NCBI GenBank assembly: GCA_900472925.1
Contig: UCJU01000002.1
Location: 301,017 to 365,016, forward strand
From: Hyphomicrobiales bacterium
GTDB taxonomy: Bacteria; Pseudomonadota; Alphaproteobacteria; Rhizobiales; Rhizobiaceae
Direction: 5' to 3'
Length of the DNA: 64,000 nt
Under the pieces are notes generated by a model. It saw nothing but the letters and a program-made list of their open reading frames with translations, did no database searches and had not been told where the DNA came from. Made by a program: the position numbers and the translations under genes. This document shows positions 18,098 through 26,763 of the stretch, piece after piece (the stretch's first letter is position 1; the number at the start of each line of letters is the position of its first letter).

Positions 18098-18954
18098 TTC
18101 GCGTCCCTCCCGATCCATAGATTGAACAGTGAGATAACGACGGCGAGAGCCGCGATCGTATAGGCAATGGCCGAGGCATAGCCGAAGTTCAGTGCCGTGA
18201 AGCCTTGGCGATAAAGGAAGATGCCAAGTGTCTCAGTTGCCCCGCCGGGGCCACCTCTGTTGGTGATGAGAAACGGTTCGGTGAACAGCTGCATCGTTCC
18301 GATGACCGACAGCACGACACAGAACATGATGATGGGCTTCAACAGCGGCAGCGTGATGTGGAAGAACTGCTGGCGTTTGCTGACGTGATCGAGCGTTGCC
18401 GCCTCGTAAACGTCTCCAGGAATGGATTGAAGCCCGGCCAGAATGATGATGGCATTATAGCCCGCCCAACGCCACGTTACCGCGATGATGATGAGCGCCA
18501 TGGCTGCCGTGGAATTGTCGAACCACGCGACCGGTGAGAGGCCAACGGACGTGATGAGCTTGTTGATGATGCCGAAATCGGCGCTGAACATCAGGCGAAA
18601 CACCGCGGCATAGGCGACTTCCCCCACAACGACAGGAGCGAAAAATGCGAAACGGAAAAGCGGTCGAGCCTTCAAAAGCGGAGAGTTCAGCAGCACAGCC
18701 ATGGCAGTGGCGAGCGCGATCATGACCGGCACCTGCACCACCAGAATGACCAGCGTGTTCTGAAGCGCATTATAGAATGCCGGGTCTTCGAAAAGGCGGC
18801 CCCAATTCATAGATGGCGCAAATCGCCACGGATTGATGCGTGTATTCTGGAAAGACAGTAGAAAGGAACTGATGATTGGCCACAGCCAGAACGTGGCGAA
18901 AATCAACAGATAGGGTGTTAGGAACGCATAGGCGACCCTATTACGCAAAGGCAT
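18094..18954 (-). CDS. Sugar ABC transporter permease (MalF type)
   Basis: A 286-aa inner-membrane permease with an N-terminal helix (AFLTPYLLIFATFWLWPIIS) and the EAA loop (YEAATLDHVSKRQQFFHITLP). The start ATG lies behind GTGAGG. It overlaps the next permease by 4 bp (ATGA), so the two subunits are probably made in equal amounts. A strong stem-loop separates it from the binding-protein gene. Confidence 0.94.
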   Translation of the reverse strand: MPLRNRVAYAFLTPYLLIFATFWLWPIISSFLLSFQNTRINPWRFAPSMNWGRLFEDPAFYNALQNTLVILVVQVPVMIALATAMAVLLNSPLLKARPLFRFAFFAPVVVGEVAYAAVFRLMFSADFGIINKLITSVGLSPVAWFDNSTAAMALIIIAVTWRWAGYNAIIILAGLQSIPGDVYEAATLDHVSKRQQFFHITLPLLKPIIMFCVVLSVIGTMQLFTEPFLITNRGGPGGATETLGIFLYRQGFTALNFGYASAIAYTIAALAVVISLFNLWIGRDAK

Positions 18955-18985
18955 ATCGACCTCACAAAGCCAGAGGATGATGAGA

Positions 18986-19014
18986 GCCGGACGCCCTTGC
19001 TAGGGGCGCCCGGC
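18986..19014 (-). terminator. Stem-loop between binding-protein and permease genes
   Basis: GCCGGACGCCC (18986-18996) pairs with GGGCGCCCGGC (19004-19014) with one mismatch around a short loop; no T-run follows. Such structures after binding-protein genes commonly stabilise or attenuate the transcript so that the binding protein is made in excess. Confidence 0.6.
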
Positions 19015-19032
19015 AACGGTCGGCTTGGGAGA

Positions 19033-20307
19033 CTATTGCGCGATCGGGAGACCGGTTGCGGTTTCGATCTGCTTGGCAGCATCGTCAAGCGCTGCCTTCG
19101 CATCGGGAAATCCACCTGCGAGATATTTGGTCTGCGTGACACGGTAAATGCCTTCGGCATCGGACTGGAACGCCGTGCCACGGCTCGGCACGATTTTTGG
19201 CAGCGTAGCGAGAATGTCCGACCAGACGGCCTGTCCGCCCCAATAGGGTTGCGGCTCCTTGACGAAGGGATCTTTGTCGGCGGTCAGCAGCGAAGGCACG
19301 AGACCAAAGGATTTCAGCATATGGATCTGCCCCTCATTGGTCGTCAGGGCATAATCGACAAATTTCCAGGCCGCGTCCTGATTTTTCGAAGCCGAGCTGA
19401 TGGCAAGAGATGAGCCGCCGAGATTGGCGGCGTGCGGACCGTCTGCCGTCAGGCTCGGCATCAGGTAGACGCCCCATTTTCCGGCGAGATCGGGCGATCC
19501 AGACCGGATCGTTCCCTCGTACCAGCCTCCATACATCTGCGTTGCGACCTTGCCAGCCGTGTTGGACTGAATTTTCTCGTCCCAGATCGCAGCGGTGATG
19601 ATACCCGCATCCTTCATCTGCTTGAGTTTTTCCAACGCCGCGACGCATGCTGGTTGATTGATGGTAATGTTTTGACCATCACTCGAAAAGTAACCACATC
19701 CCTGCTCGTTGGCCATCATGCGAAACCACTCGCTATCGCCATTGAAGTTCGCTTGAGTCATGACCGTGCCGGGGTTGGCGTCCATGACCTTCTTGCCTGC
19801 AGCCATAAAGTCGTCCCAACTTTTAATGGTTGCCGGATCGACGCCTGCCTTTTCGTAGAAATCGCGGCGATAAAACATTGCGACTGGTCCTGAGTCCCAC
19901 GGCACCGCGTAAGCGACACCATCGACCTCCAGCTCGGTCCGTTTAAAGTCCGGGAAAAGCGCCTGCTTCTCAGGCGTATAGCCAAGTTTCGTCGCATCGG
20001 CGAAGCAATCCGGGAAGCGGCTCCAGAAGACCTCCGCCTCGTAGTTTTCAACGGTTACAATGTCCGGCAAACCTTCCCCACCGGCTGCGCAAGCGGCAAT
20101 CGACTTATCGTAAACCTGCTGGTTTCCAAGATCCTGAACGTCGACCTTGATATCGGGGTATTTTTTATTGAAATCCTCCAGAGTGGATTTCAACGCCGAC
20201 GCAGCTACGTCCCAGCTCCAGACGGTGATCGTGGTCGATTGCGCAGCCGCCGGTGCGGCCGCCAGAAGCGCAAGCGATAACGATGCGCCGATAAATTTAA
20301 AACCCAT
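19033..20307 (-). CDS. Sugar ABC transporter periplasmic binding protein
   Basis: A 424-aa extracellular solute-binding protein (family 1, MalE/UgpB-like). The signal peptide is FIGASLSLALLAAAPAAAQS, followed by TTITVWSWDVAASALKSTLEDFNKKYPDIKV, the typical first strand of the fold. First gene of the operon (binding protein, two permeases, ATPase, fused oxidoreductase), behind GGGAGG, and divergent from an araC-type gene that probably controls it. The ligand is unknown; the downstream oxidoreductases suggest a mono- or disaccharide or polyol. Confidence 0.94.
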   Translation of the reverse strand: MGFKFIGASLSLALLAAAPAAAQSTTITVWSWDVAASALKSTLEDFNKKYPDIKVDVQDLGNQQVYDKSIAACAAGGEGLPDIVTVENYEAEVFWSRFPDCFADATKLGYTPEKQALFPDFKRTELEVDGVAYAVPWDSGPVAMFYRRDFYEKAGVDPATIKSWDDFMAAGKKVMDANPGTVMTQANFNGDSEWFRMMANEQGCGYFSSDGQNITINQPACVAALEKLKQMKDAGIITAAIWDEKIQSNTAGKVATQMYGGWYEGTIRSGSPDLAGKWGVYLMPSLTADGPHAANLGGSSLAISSASKNQDAAWKFVDYALTTNEGQIHMLKSFGLVPSLLTADKDPFVKEPQPYWGGQAVWSDILATLPKIVPSRGTAFQSDAEGIYRVTQTKYLAGGFPDAKAALDDAAKQIETATGLPIAQ

Positions 20308-20391
20308 TGAAAACCTCCCTTTTCAATTGCCGTCCTCCAACGACACGGGCAGATTAGCGGCGCGAGGAAATCTGTCTCGTAAAAAGGGAAC

Positions 20392-21285
20392 ATGGATTTG
20401 GCGGAAAGTAAGATTCTTGAAGCAGCAAAGTACCAACCGGGTGCCAGCACAATCGAGGGCTCACCAACCAAGCTGCAGTTCTTTCATGCGCATCCCGCCA
20501 TCATGGTCATGCCGCACTGGCACGCGCAGGTCGAGATCAACTACGTCATTTCAGGCCACGTCCATTACCGGATGGGCGACCACGCGCTACGACTGGAAGC
20601 CGGGCAGATGTGCCTCTTCTGGGGTGGACAGGCCCATCAGATGGACCAATCTTCCAACGATTCATTTTACGCTGGCGCACATCTGCCGCTCGTCCATTTC
20701 TTTCGCATGCGGCTGCCCGTGTCGGTATCCAGCATGCTGATGGGTGGCGCGACGATGCTCACATCCGTCACCGATAAATCCGATGAGGAGAACTTTTCGC
20801 GGTGGTACCGCTACGTCAATTCCAATGATCCGCAAAAATCCGAAAACGCTGTAGAGGAACTGCTTTTGCGCGTGGAGCGCATGTTTCTGGAGCCCTATTC
20901 CGTCGTCACCAGCCCGTCTCGAGCAGACAAGGCCAGCGACGCAGATGGCTATCATTCGTTAAGCGTCGTGCGCATGTGCGACTTTATCGCCGCCAACTTT
21001 CTTGAGGATATCGATGCCACCGATATTGCCCGCTCTGCCACTCTGCACCCCAAATACGCAATGAACCTGTTTCGCAAATCAACCGGCATGACCCTGATCA
21101 AATATCTGACCTTGCTGCGGCTCTCACGGGCGCAGGCGATGCTGATCAAAGACAATGACAATATTCTGCATGTCGCCATGGAAAGCGGGTTCGGTTCTGT
21201 CAGCGCTTTCAACAAAGCCTTCCGTCAAGTGGCGGGAATGTCGCCCTCAGACTTCCGCAGAGACACGCGCATAAGCATCACTTAA
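20392..21285 (+). CDS. AraC family transcriptional regulator
   Basis: A 297-aa regulator. The N-terminal half is a cupin-like sugar-sensing domain (HPAIMVMPHWHAQVEINYVISG, LEAGQMCLFWGGQAHQM). The C-terminal half carries two helix-turn-helix motifs (IARSATLHPKYAMNLFRKSTG and VAMESGFGSVSAFNKAFRQVAGMSPSDFR). It is divergent from the sugar-binding protein gene with an 84-bp gap, so it most likely senses the imported sugar and activates that operon. I could not define its binding site. Confidence 0.93.
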   Translation: MDLAESKILEAAKYQPGASTIEGSPTKLQFFHAHPAIMVMPHWHAQVEINYVISGHVHYRMGDHALRLEAGQMCLFWGGQAHQMDQSSNDSFYAGAHLPLVHFFRMRLPVSVSSMLMGGATMLTSVTDKSDEENFSRWYRYVNSNDPQKSENAVEELLLRVERMFLEPYSVVTSPSRADKASDADGYHSLSVVRMCDFIAANFLEDIDATDIARSATLHPKYAMNLFRKSTGMTLIKYLTLLRLSRAQAMLIKDNDNILHVAMESGFGSVSAFNKAFRQVAGMSPSDFRRDTRISIT

Positions 21286-21508
21286 TATAAATCAAACATC
21301 TGAATTATAATAATATTTTTGGGACGCGAGCCTGTCATACAGTGCGTCGTTAATCCTTAACAAAATTTAACTATTGCTAGTGCCACAAAGATGGCTATTT
21401 TCCTGCTGCGTTGCAGCATGAACTCTCCTTACGCGACGCTGTCGCATGAAATACCGGTGAACCTGATGGACCCCGGTTCCGTTCAATGTCCATTCCAGGG
21501 AGATTATA
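21286..21508. other. AT-rich intergenic region before the mini HTH gene
   Basis: About 220 bp, clearly richer in A and T than its surroundings, with three TTAA motifs (21350, 21357, 21367). It should hold the promoter of the small HTH gene. A CAGGGAGA ribosome-binding site ends near 21503. Confidence 0.4.
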
Positions 21509-21739
21509 ATGACAATATCTATTTCTCATCCAGATTCCGGTGACCAGACGCACACTCCATTTGCGGAGAAAATCGCACTTGCCAGAAAAAGCGCAGACTA
21601 CACAGTCGAGCAACTGGCGATCACCTGCGGTCTGACGATCCAGGAAATCGAAGCGCTTGAAGATGGTACGGACAGCAATCCGTCGCACATTCAGCGCGTG
21701 GCAGCGGCTTTGCAAATTCCACTTTCCGACGTCGTCTGA
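21509..21739 (+). CDS. Small XRE-type helix-turn-helix protein
   Basis: A 76-aa protein that is almost only an HTH domain: FAEKIALARKSADYTVEQLA, then TCGLTIQEIEALEDG and IQRVAAALQIPLSDVV follow the Cro/C1 pattern. It has its own ribosome-binding site (CAGGGAGATTATA before ATG) and an intrinsic terminator right after the stop, so it is a single-gene unit. Without an extra domain it may act as a dimeric repressor or a cofactor. Target unknown. Confidence 0.8.
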   Translation: MTISISHPDSGDQTHTPFAEKIALARKSADYTVEQLAITCGLTIQEIEALEDGTDSNPSHIQRVAAALQIPLSDVV

Positions 21740-21746
21740 CCATCCG

Positions 21747-21770
21747 CCCTCGAAAACCGAGGGATTTTTT
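21747..21770 (+). terminator. Intrinsic terminator of the mini HTH gene
   Basis: CCCTCG (21747-21752), AAAAC loop, CGAGGG (21758-21763), then A and six T. Confidence 0.9.
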
Positions 21771-21899
21771 CGCCCGTCATTGACAGGACCAGTGCCTTGA
21801 GAGGACGGGCGAAACAATAAACGTTTCAACCTACCCCTTCAAAACATCGTCACAATTTACCACATGCGCAGCGCATCAGCTCTGACCTGTGGGAAAATC

Positions 21900-23120
21900 A
21901 TGACAGAAGCACCTCACGCTAGCCTGTCCCTTAATCGCGCCTCGAGCCCATCGTGGCCATCCCAACCCTATGAGATATTGAATTGGCTGGTGCTGGAAAC
22001 GCACGACCAGCGCTTCATAGACAATATTTTCGTCGAGCTCTGCCGAAGGCTGAATGAAGCCGGGGTCTCCGTCGCCAGAGCGTCCTTGAATTTCATGGTC
22101 GAGCACCCGCAATGGCGCGGTGCCAGGATTTTGTGGTTGAAGGGTCGAACAGACGTCGAATTCTCCACCTATGCCTACGGCACGGAAGACACGGCAGAGT
22201 ACCGCAACAGCCCGATCTACGAGATCCATTCCGGTGCAGATGAACTGCGATATCGGCTCGATACTCCGCCAACGCACTTTGAACCCTCCATCTATGCCGA
22301 TCTTCGCGCGGAAGGCCTGACGGAATATTGCGCCTGGCCCCTCAAGCACACATTCGGCAAACGACATGTCGTTACGTTTTCCAGCGATCAGCCGGGCGGC
22401 TTTAGCGATGCCGAGATAGAGATGCTGAGAAGCCTCATTCCGGCGATCTCTCTCGTTTCGGAAATACGCCTCAAAAACCGCATAGCCCGCACTTTGCTGG
22501 AAACCTATGTCGGGCCACACGCCAGCCAGGCCATTCTGGATGGTGCCACGCGCAGGGGCAGTGGCACAACAGTCGGCGCAGCGATCCTCATTTGCGACCT
22601 GCGCGATTTTACGCATATCTCGGACCTCTGGCCCCGCGACGATGTCATCGAACTTCTGAACGGCTATTTCGACGCCATGTCCGAGCCCATCGAAAAATTC
22701 GGCGGTGAAATCCTCAAGTTCATGGGAGACGGTTTGCTGGCGATTTTTCCGCTGAGCGACCCCGATGCCTGCACCAACCTGCTTTTGGCAATCGAGGAAG
22801 CACAAACCCATCTCAAAGCGCTCAACGAAGACAATATCGCCCGCGGCCACGACCCCTTGGGTTACGGCATCGGTGTGCATGTCGGTGACGTGATGTATGG
22901 CAATATCGGCTCGAAAAGCCGCCTGGATTTCACCGTCATCGGCCCTGCCGTCAACATCGCCTCGCGTCTGGAAAGCCTCACCAAACTCATCAAGCGACCG
23001 GTTCTGATGTCCGAGCAATTCGTCAGCATGGCGGGCGGAGCCGAGAATTTCGAAAGCGTGGGCGCACAGACATTAAGAGGCCTGGAAACGCCGATCAATG
23101 TGTATGCCTTGCGAAGCTAG
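21900..23120 (+). CDS. Class III adenylate cyclase
   Basis: A 406-aa protein (ATG 21900; the frame stays open to an ATG at 21864). The N-terminal 190 residues have no membrane helix and look like a small-molecule sensor domain. The C-terminal cyclase domain has metal-binding aspartates in LICDLRDFTHISD and KFMGDGLLAIF, the adenine-selecting Lys (EILKFMGDG) and Asp (RLDFTVIGPAVN), and the transition-state Asn and Arg in VNIASRLE. This combination argues for cAMP and not cGMP. It resembles the many soluble adenylate cyclases of rhizobia. The input signal is unknown. Confidence 0.9.
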   Translation: MTEAPHASLSLNRASSPSWPSQPYEILNWLVLETHDQRFIDNIFVELCRRLNEAGVSVARASLNFMVEHPQWRGARILWLKGRTDVEFSTYAYGTEDTAEYRNSPIYEIHSGADELRYRLDTPPTHFEPSIYADLRAEGLTEYCAWPLKHTFGKRHVVTFSSDQPGGFSDAEIEMLRSLIPAISLVSEIRLKNRIARTLLETYVGPHASQAILDGATRRGSGTTVGAAILICDLRDFTHISDLWPRDDVIELLNGYFDAMSEPIEKFGGEILKFMGDGLLAIFPLSDPDACTNLLLAIEEAQTHLKALNEDNIARGHDPLGYGIGVHVGDVMYGNIGSKSRLDFTVIGPAVNIASRLESLTKLIKRPVLMSEQFVSMAGGAENFESVGAQTLRGLETPINVYALRS

Positions 23121-23202
23121 GCTTTGAATTTTACACTCGTCTCCCGACGCCGTAGAGAGCCAATACGGGTGAAATCGACATGCGAGACAGGGGCTGATTT
23201 CG

Positions 23203-23754
23203 TTGACTGACCAAATGGAAGCAGAGACTGCTCCCACAAAAAGAATGCTGACATGGGTGCGCAATTCAACCATCTACCGGTTGGAGCGCCGGATGATGAC
23301 CGAGCGCCAATTGTTCGACGCCATCACCCGCAAGGCAAAGCAGAAATTCGAAGACATAACCTTAGAGCAAATCGAGGCTCTCGCCCATGCAGCAGTAAAA
23401 TTCGCTTACGACATCAAGGCACTGGATGACGTCGCTTACGCTGAAAGCGCAACGCGCTCGGCGATCCGCAGTGGCAAGTCCCGGCGTGCGATAGCGCAAA
23501 AGCTCAGCATAAAGGGTGTCAGCAAGGACATAACGGAACAGGCACTCGTTGATAAGGATGATCTCTATTCCGCCGTCATCATGGCGCGGAAACGGCGCTT
23601 TGGGCCGTTCCGCCGAGACGAGCCTGACGAAAAGCGCATGCAAAAGGAAATCTCCTCATTCGCGCGCAACGGCTACAGCTTCGAAATTGCCAATAGGGTC
23701 TATAGGATGAACCTTGAGGATGCGGAGGAAATCCTGGAGCAGAACCCGCTTTAA
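23203..23754 (+). CDS. recX: Regulatory protein RecX
   Basis: A 183-aa protein with RecX features: RMMTERQLFDAITRKAKQKF, DIKALDDVAYAESATRSAIRSGKSRRAIAQKLSIKGV, and a C-terminal RNGYSFEIANRVYRM. RecX binds RecA filaments and limits strand exchange. recA is not adjacent here. The frame starts at TTG 23203, about 9 nt after AGGGG, with an ATG four codons later (23215), so the exact start is open. Its stop lies 1 bp from the stop of the convergent cytochrome gene, with no terminator between them. Confidence 0.9.
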   Translation: MTDQMEAETAPTKRMLTWVRNSTIYRLERRMMTERQLFDAITRKAKQKFEDITLEQIEALAHAAVKFAYDIKALDDVAYAESATRSAIRSGKSRRAIAQKLSIKGVSKDITEQALVDKDDLYSAVIMARKRRFGPFRRDEPDEKRMQKEISSFARNGYSFEIANRVYRMNLEDAEEILEQNPL

Positions 23755-23755
23755 G

Positions 23756-24136
23756 TTATTCCGGCGCCTGAACGGTTTTGAGATAGGCAATGAGATCATC
23801 GATCTCACCGTCACTCCAAAGCCCAAAAAAGCGCATCGCCGTTCCCGGCACGGTTTTCTTCGGGCTGTATAGAAAAGCGTGCAATTTCTCTTCCGTCCAC
23901 ACCAGTCCGTTGCCTCCGGCGTCCTTCATCGCCTGGGAATATTTGTAGTCTGCGACGGCTCCGGCAGGCCGTCCAACAACGCCCATGAGATGAGGCCCAA
24001 GACGTGTGCGAGGGTGGTCGATGCTGTGACAGGCGGAACACTTGCTGAACGCTCGCTCTCCCCGTGCTGCATCTCCCTCAGCCCATGAGGGTGCTGCCGT
24101 CACGCAAAGACACAACGCCGTCAAAAGTCTCAACAT
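23756..24136 (-). CDS. Small class I cytochrome c
   Basis: A 126-aa exported monohaem cytochrome. The signal peptide ends near APSWAEG; the haem site is CSACH, and the axial Met is in PGTAMRF. The motifs LGPHLMGVVGRPAG and DGEIDDLIAYLKT are typical of c2/c550-like electron carriers. The start is ATG 24136 behind GTGGAG with 7-nt spacing; a longer frame begins at 24151. Periplasmic electron carrier; partner not evident from neighbours. Confidence 0.92.
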   Translation of the reverse strand: MLRLLTALCLCVTAAPSWAEGDAARGERAFSKCSACHSIDHPRTRLGPHLMGVVGRPAGAVADYKYSQAMKDAGGNGLVWTEEKLHAFLYSPKKTVPGTAMRFFGLWSDGEIDDLIAYLKTVQAPE

Positions 24137-24159
24137 CACCGCACTCCACATGAAAGGGT

Positions 24160-24200
24160 CAAAAGCAAAACGCCCTCTTCGTCATACGACGAAAAGGGCG
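24160..24200 (-). terminator. Terminator of the DUF992 gene
   Basis: CGCCCTcTTCGTC (24171-24183) and GACGAAaAGGGCG (24188-24200) form a 13-bp stem with one mismatch. On the minus strand it is followed by TTTTGCTTTTG. Confidence 0.85.
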
Positions 24201-24234
24201 CTTCATTGAATGCGTCAGATTGACCTGATGCTGC

Positions 24235-24762
24235 TTAGCTCTTAACCGGGTTCAGCGTCACGGATGTTCCCGTCGCTGCAAGGTTAAGGCCGACCTGACC
24301 GCCTACGCTGACCGTCTGAAGCTGAATGGAACCCGAGGTGCCGCCAACCAGAACGTTTGCGCCAACGCCCAGACCAACAGTGGCTTCAGCTGTCGCGCCC
24401 TGATAAAGGCCGCCCAGCGAACCGCGGTGGTATCCTGCTGTTGGAGCAAAGACTGCCCACACCAGACGACCCTGCGTCGTGAAGCCGAGGTCTACGCCCA
24501 TCTTGCGGATCGCGCCGGAATAGTGGTCTGTGCGGCGTGCGCCAATCGTAGACTGGAACGTGCATTCCAGTTCCTTGGCAGAGCCGATAACGTAACCTAC
24601 GCCACCGCCGACGTCGCATGTCAGGTAGCCGATCTTGACGCCGTTGCGGTCGTCTTCGTCCTGATACACTTCAGAGCGGGCTAGATCTGCGGCGATAGCA
24701 CTGGCTGTTCCGCCAAGACCGAGAGTCATCGCTGCGAAAGTTACGGCAAAAGCTTTTTTCAT
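24235..24762 (-). CDS. Secreted DUF992 family protein
   Basis: A 175-aa protein with a cleavable signal peptide (MKKAFAVTFAAMTLGLGGTASAIAA). The mature part, with KIGYLTCDVGGGVGYVIGSAKELECTF, YSGAIRKMGVDLGFT and the glycine-rich GLGVGANVLVGG, fits the DUF992 family common in Rhizobiales. The two cysteines may form a disulphide. Behind AGGAG and its own terminator it is probably a monocistronic periplasmic or surface protein of unknown function. Confidence 0.85.
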   Translation of the reverse strand: MKKAFAVTFAAMTLGLGGTASAIAADLARSEVYQDEDDRNGVKIGYLTCDVGGGVGYVIGSAKELECTFQSTIGARRTDHYSGAIRKMGVDLGFTTQGRLVWAVFAPTAGYHRGSLGGLYQGATAEATVGLGVGANVLVGGTSGSIQLQTVSVGGQVGLNLAATGTSVTLNPVKS

Positions 24763-25021
24763 TGATTTTTCTCCTGTTAGATTCTTGACCCGCGGCAGCC
24801 CATTGCCCTTTTCGGATTATGAATGACGCTGCTTTAACGCTCGTTCTGGAAAATCGATCCATCCGGATTGTCAAGCCAGCGACGGCTACGCTTTCAAGTC
24901 TAGAACTGCTTGAGCAGCTAAGAGCGTATTGAGGCACAGTTAGGGCAACTCACCTGCCAGGAAAACTGTCGTTTCCTCGTGACAAACCCGGACATATGCC
25001 GCCCGGGTCTACTGTGGCTCG
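24763..25021. other. Intergenic region, no gene seen
   Basis: A 259-bp gap upstream of the DUF992 gene and downstream of manC. It holds the DUF992 promoter and ribosome-binding site and a short hairpin near 24907-24918. Nothing else recognised. Confidence 0.4.
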
Positions 25022-26452
25022 TCACTCGCGTTTGTAATCATCCTGCAGGCGAATGATGTCGTCTTCTCCGAAATAGGAGCCCGTCTGGATTTCAATGAGT
25101 TCAAGCGGAATTTGCCCGTCATTGGCCAGGCGGTGAGGCTTGCCAACCGGGATGTAAACAGACTCGTTCTCTGTCAGCAGGCGCGTTTCTTCCTCAATGG
25201 TCACAGTCGCTGTGCCGCGCACGACGATCCAGTGTTCCGAGCGGTGATAATGCTGCTGAAGAGAAATTCTGTGGCCCGGTTCCACCTTGAGGTGGCTGAC
25301 ACGGTAACGCGGCCCGGAGTCGGTCAGCTCTATATGGCCCCAGGGACGGTAAGCACGTTTGTGGATTTCGGTTTTGCGAGAATGGTCGCCCTCCTTCAAG
25401 GTCTCCACCAGACCCTTCACGCTCTGGACCCTGTCCTTCGGCGTAACGAGAACCGCGTCCTTAGTTGCCACGACGACCAGATCCTTCGCGCCCACGACTG
25501 TCGTCAGAATACCGTTGGAGTGGATAAGGCATCCTTCGGAATCGACGAACATGCCCTGCCCTTCGACAGCATTGTCGTTCTCCTGCTTGTCGGCAATTTC
25601 CCAGATCGCATCCCAGCTGCCGATATCGGACCAGCGGAAGTGGCCGCGCACCACAGCCATGCGCTTCGTGTTCTCGATCACGGCGTAATCGATGGAGTTT
25701 TTCGGCGATGCTTCGAAGCTCTCCTTGTGCAGACGCACGAACCCCAGGTCGGTCTCATGCTCATCGACCGAGCGGGTGACGGCTTCGAGTATATCAGGCA
25801 CATGGGCCTTCAACTCGGCAATCATGACGTCGGAGCGAAACAGGAAGTTGCCGGAATTCCAGAGATACCCCTTCTCGACATAGGCTACGGCTATTTCTTC
25901 GTCGGGTTTCTCCACGAAGGCTTCAACCACACACAGGTCTTCATTGCCGTCGATCGACGGGCCGGGATTGATGTATCCGTAGGATGTGCGGGGCTCCGTC
26001 GGTGTCAGGCCGAAGACGACGATATTGCCCTGCTCTGCTGCGTCAGCGCCCAGCTTGACGGCCTCGGAGAACTTGTCGTTATCGAGTACGATATGGTCGG
26101 CCGCTAGGGCCAGAACCAGCGAGCCCGGCTCACGTCGCTCTGCCAGCACTGCAGCGGCGGCCATGGCAGCGGCGCTGTCACGGCGCGCAGGCTCCAGCAC
26201 GACGGTCGCGGAGAGGTCAATCTCCTCTGCCTGTCTGCGCGCGAAGAAACGAAAATCCTCATTTGTGATGACAAGCGGTTCGCCGTAGAGCGCTGAGTCG
26301 CTAACGCGCTGCAATGTCTGTTGATAGGTGGAGAGGGTTCCCACCAGAGGCTGAAACTGCTTCGGTAGCTGATCGCGTGACACAGGCCACAATCTTGATC
26401 CCGCCCCGCCTGCCAGAAGAACAGGGATAATCTTTCTTGTCTGTGCGTTCAC
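25022..26452 (-). CDS. manC: Mannose-1-phosphate guanylyltransferase / mannose-6-phosphate isomerase
   Basis: A bifunctional enzyme of about 476 aa making GDP-mannose. The N-terminal nucleotidyltransferase carries the pyrophosphorylase signature GGAGSRLWPVSR and, further on, FVEKPDEEIA. The C-terminal cupin (type II isomerase) has YRPWGHIELTD, RVSHLKVEPGHRISLQQHYHRSEHWIVV and the metal-binding His residues in QQHYHRSEHW. The start is placed at GTG 26452 because AAAGGTGA lies just before it; an ATG at 26473 is the alternative. GDP-mannose feeds lipopolysaccharide or other polysaccharides; no user gene is adjacent. Runs divergently from maeB. Confidence 0.92.
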   Translation of the reverse strand: MNAQTRKIIPVLLAGGAGSRLWPVSRDQLPKQFQPLVGTLSTYQQTLQRVSDSALYGEPLVITNEDFRFFARRQAEEIDLSATVVLEPARRDSAAAMAAAAVLAERREPGSLVLALAADHIVLDNDKFSEAVKLGADAAEQGNIVVFGLTPTEPRTSYGYINPGPSIDGNEDLCVVEAFVEKPDEEIAVAYVEKGYLWNSGNFLFRSDVMIAELKAHVPDILEAVTRSVDEHETDLGFVRLHKESFEASPKNSIDYAVIENTKRMAVVRGHFRWSDIGSWDAIWEIADKQENDNAVEGQGMFVDSEGCLIHSNGILTTVVGAKDLVVVATKDAVLVTPKDRVQSVKGLVETLKEGDHSRKTEIHKRAYRPWGHIELTDSGPRYRVSHLKVEPGHRISLQQHYHRSEHWIVVRGTATVTIEEETRLLTENESVYIPVGKPHRLANDGQIPLELIEIQTGSYFGEDDIIRLQDDYKRE

Positions 26453-26473
26453 GTCTTCACCTTTCAAATTCAA

Positions 26474-26763
26474 CTCATCATGCTTAGGAGGCCGTCAGCA
26501 AACCATGCGCGACAACCGATGCCAAGATCGCCGCAACCGTTTGCTGTATCGAATTCGCCGATTGTGCGTCCGCCATCCCTTTTGACCAACGACGAGATCG
26601 GCCTGTGGTTCCGAAATTTCAGGTCGGCTAATCGATTGAAGCGTTCGCTACCCCACGGTTTTGTTGGATTTATTGCCACACATGGCACTCGGCGCTTGGC
26701 AGCCATCTAGAAAATACAATAACTACCACCACGATTTTATAACAAACGATTAAGGGTGGAGCC
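26474..26763. other. Divergent intergenic region between manC and maeB
   Basis: About 290 bp carrying promoters for both genes. Open frames on both strands overlap each other, show no similarity and lack ribosome-binding sites. The maeB site AAGGGTGGAG ends at 26761. Confidence 0.4.

Noticed and set aside
21350-21371. Possible CtrA boxes (TTAA-N6-TTAAC), also near 62170
   Set aside because: Spacing is 6, not the consensus 7, and the sequences are simple AT-rich DNA; chance occurrence is likely.
21876-23018. Antisense open frame across the adenylate cyclase
   Set aside because: Shadow; no conserved motif.
26480-26710. 76-codon open frame between manC and maeB
   Set aside because: Overlaps another open frame on the opposite strand, has no ribosome-binding site or conserved motif.
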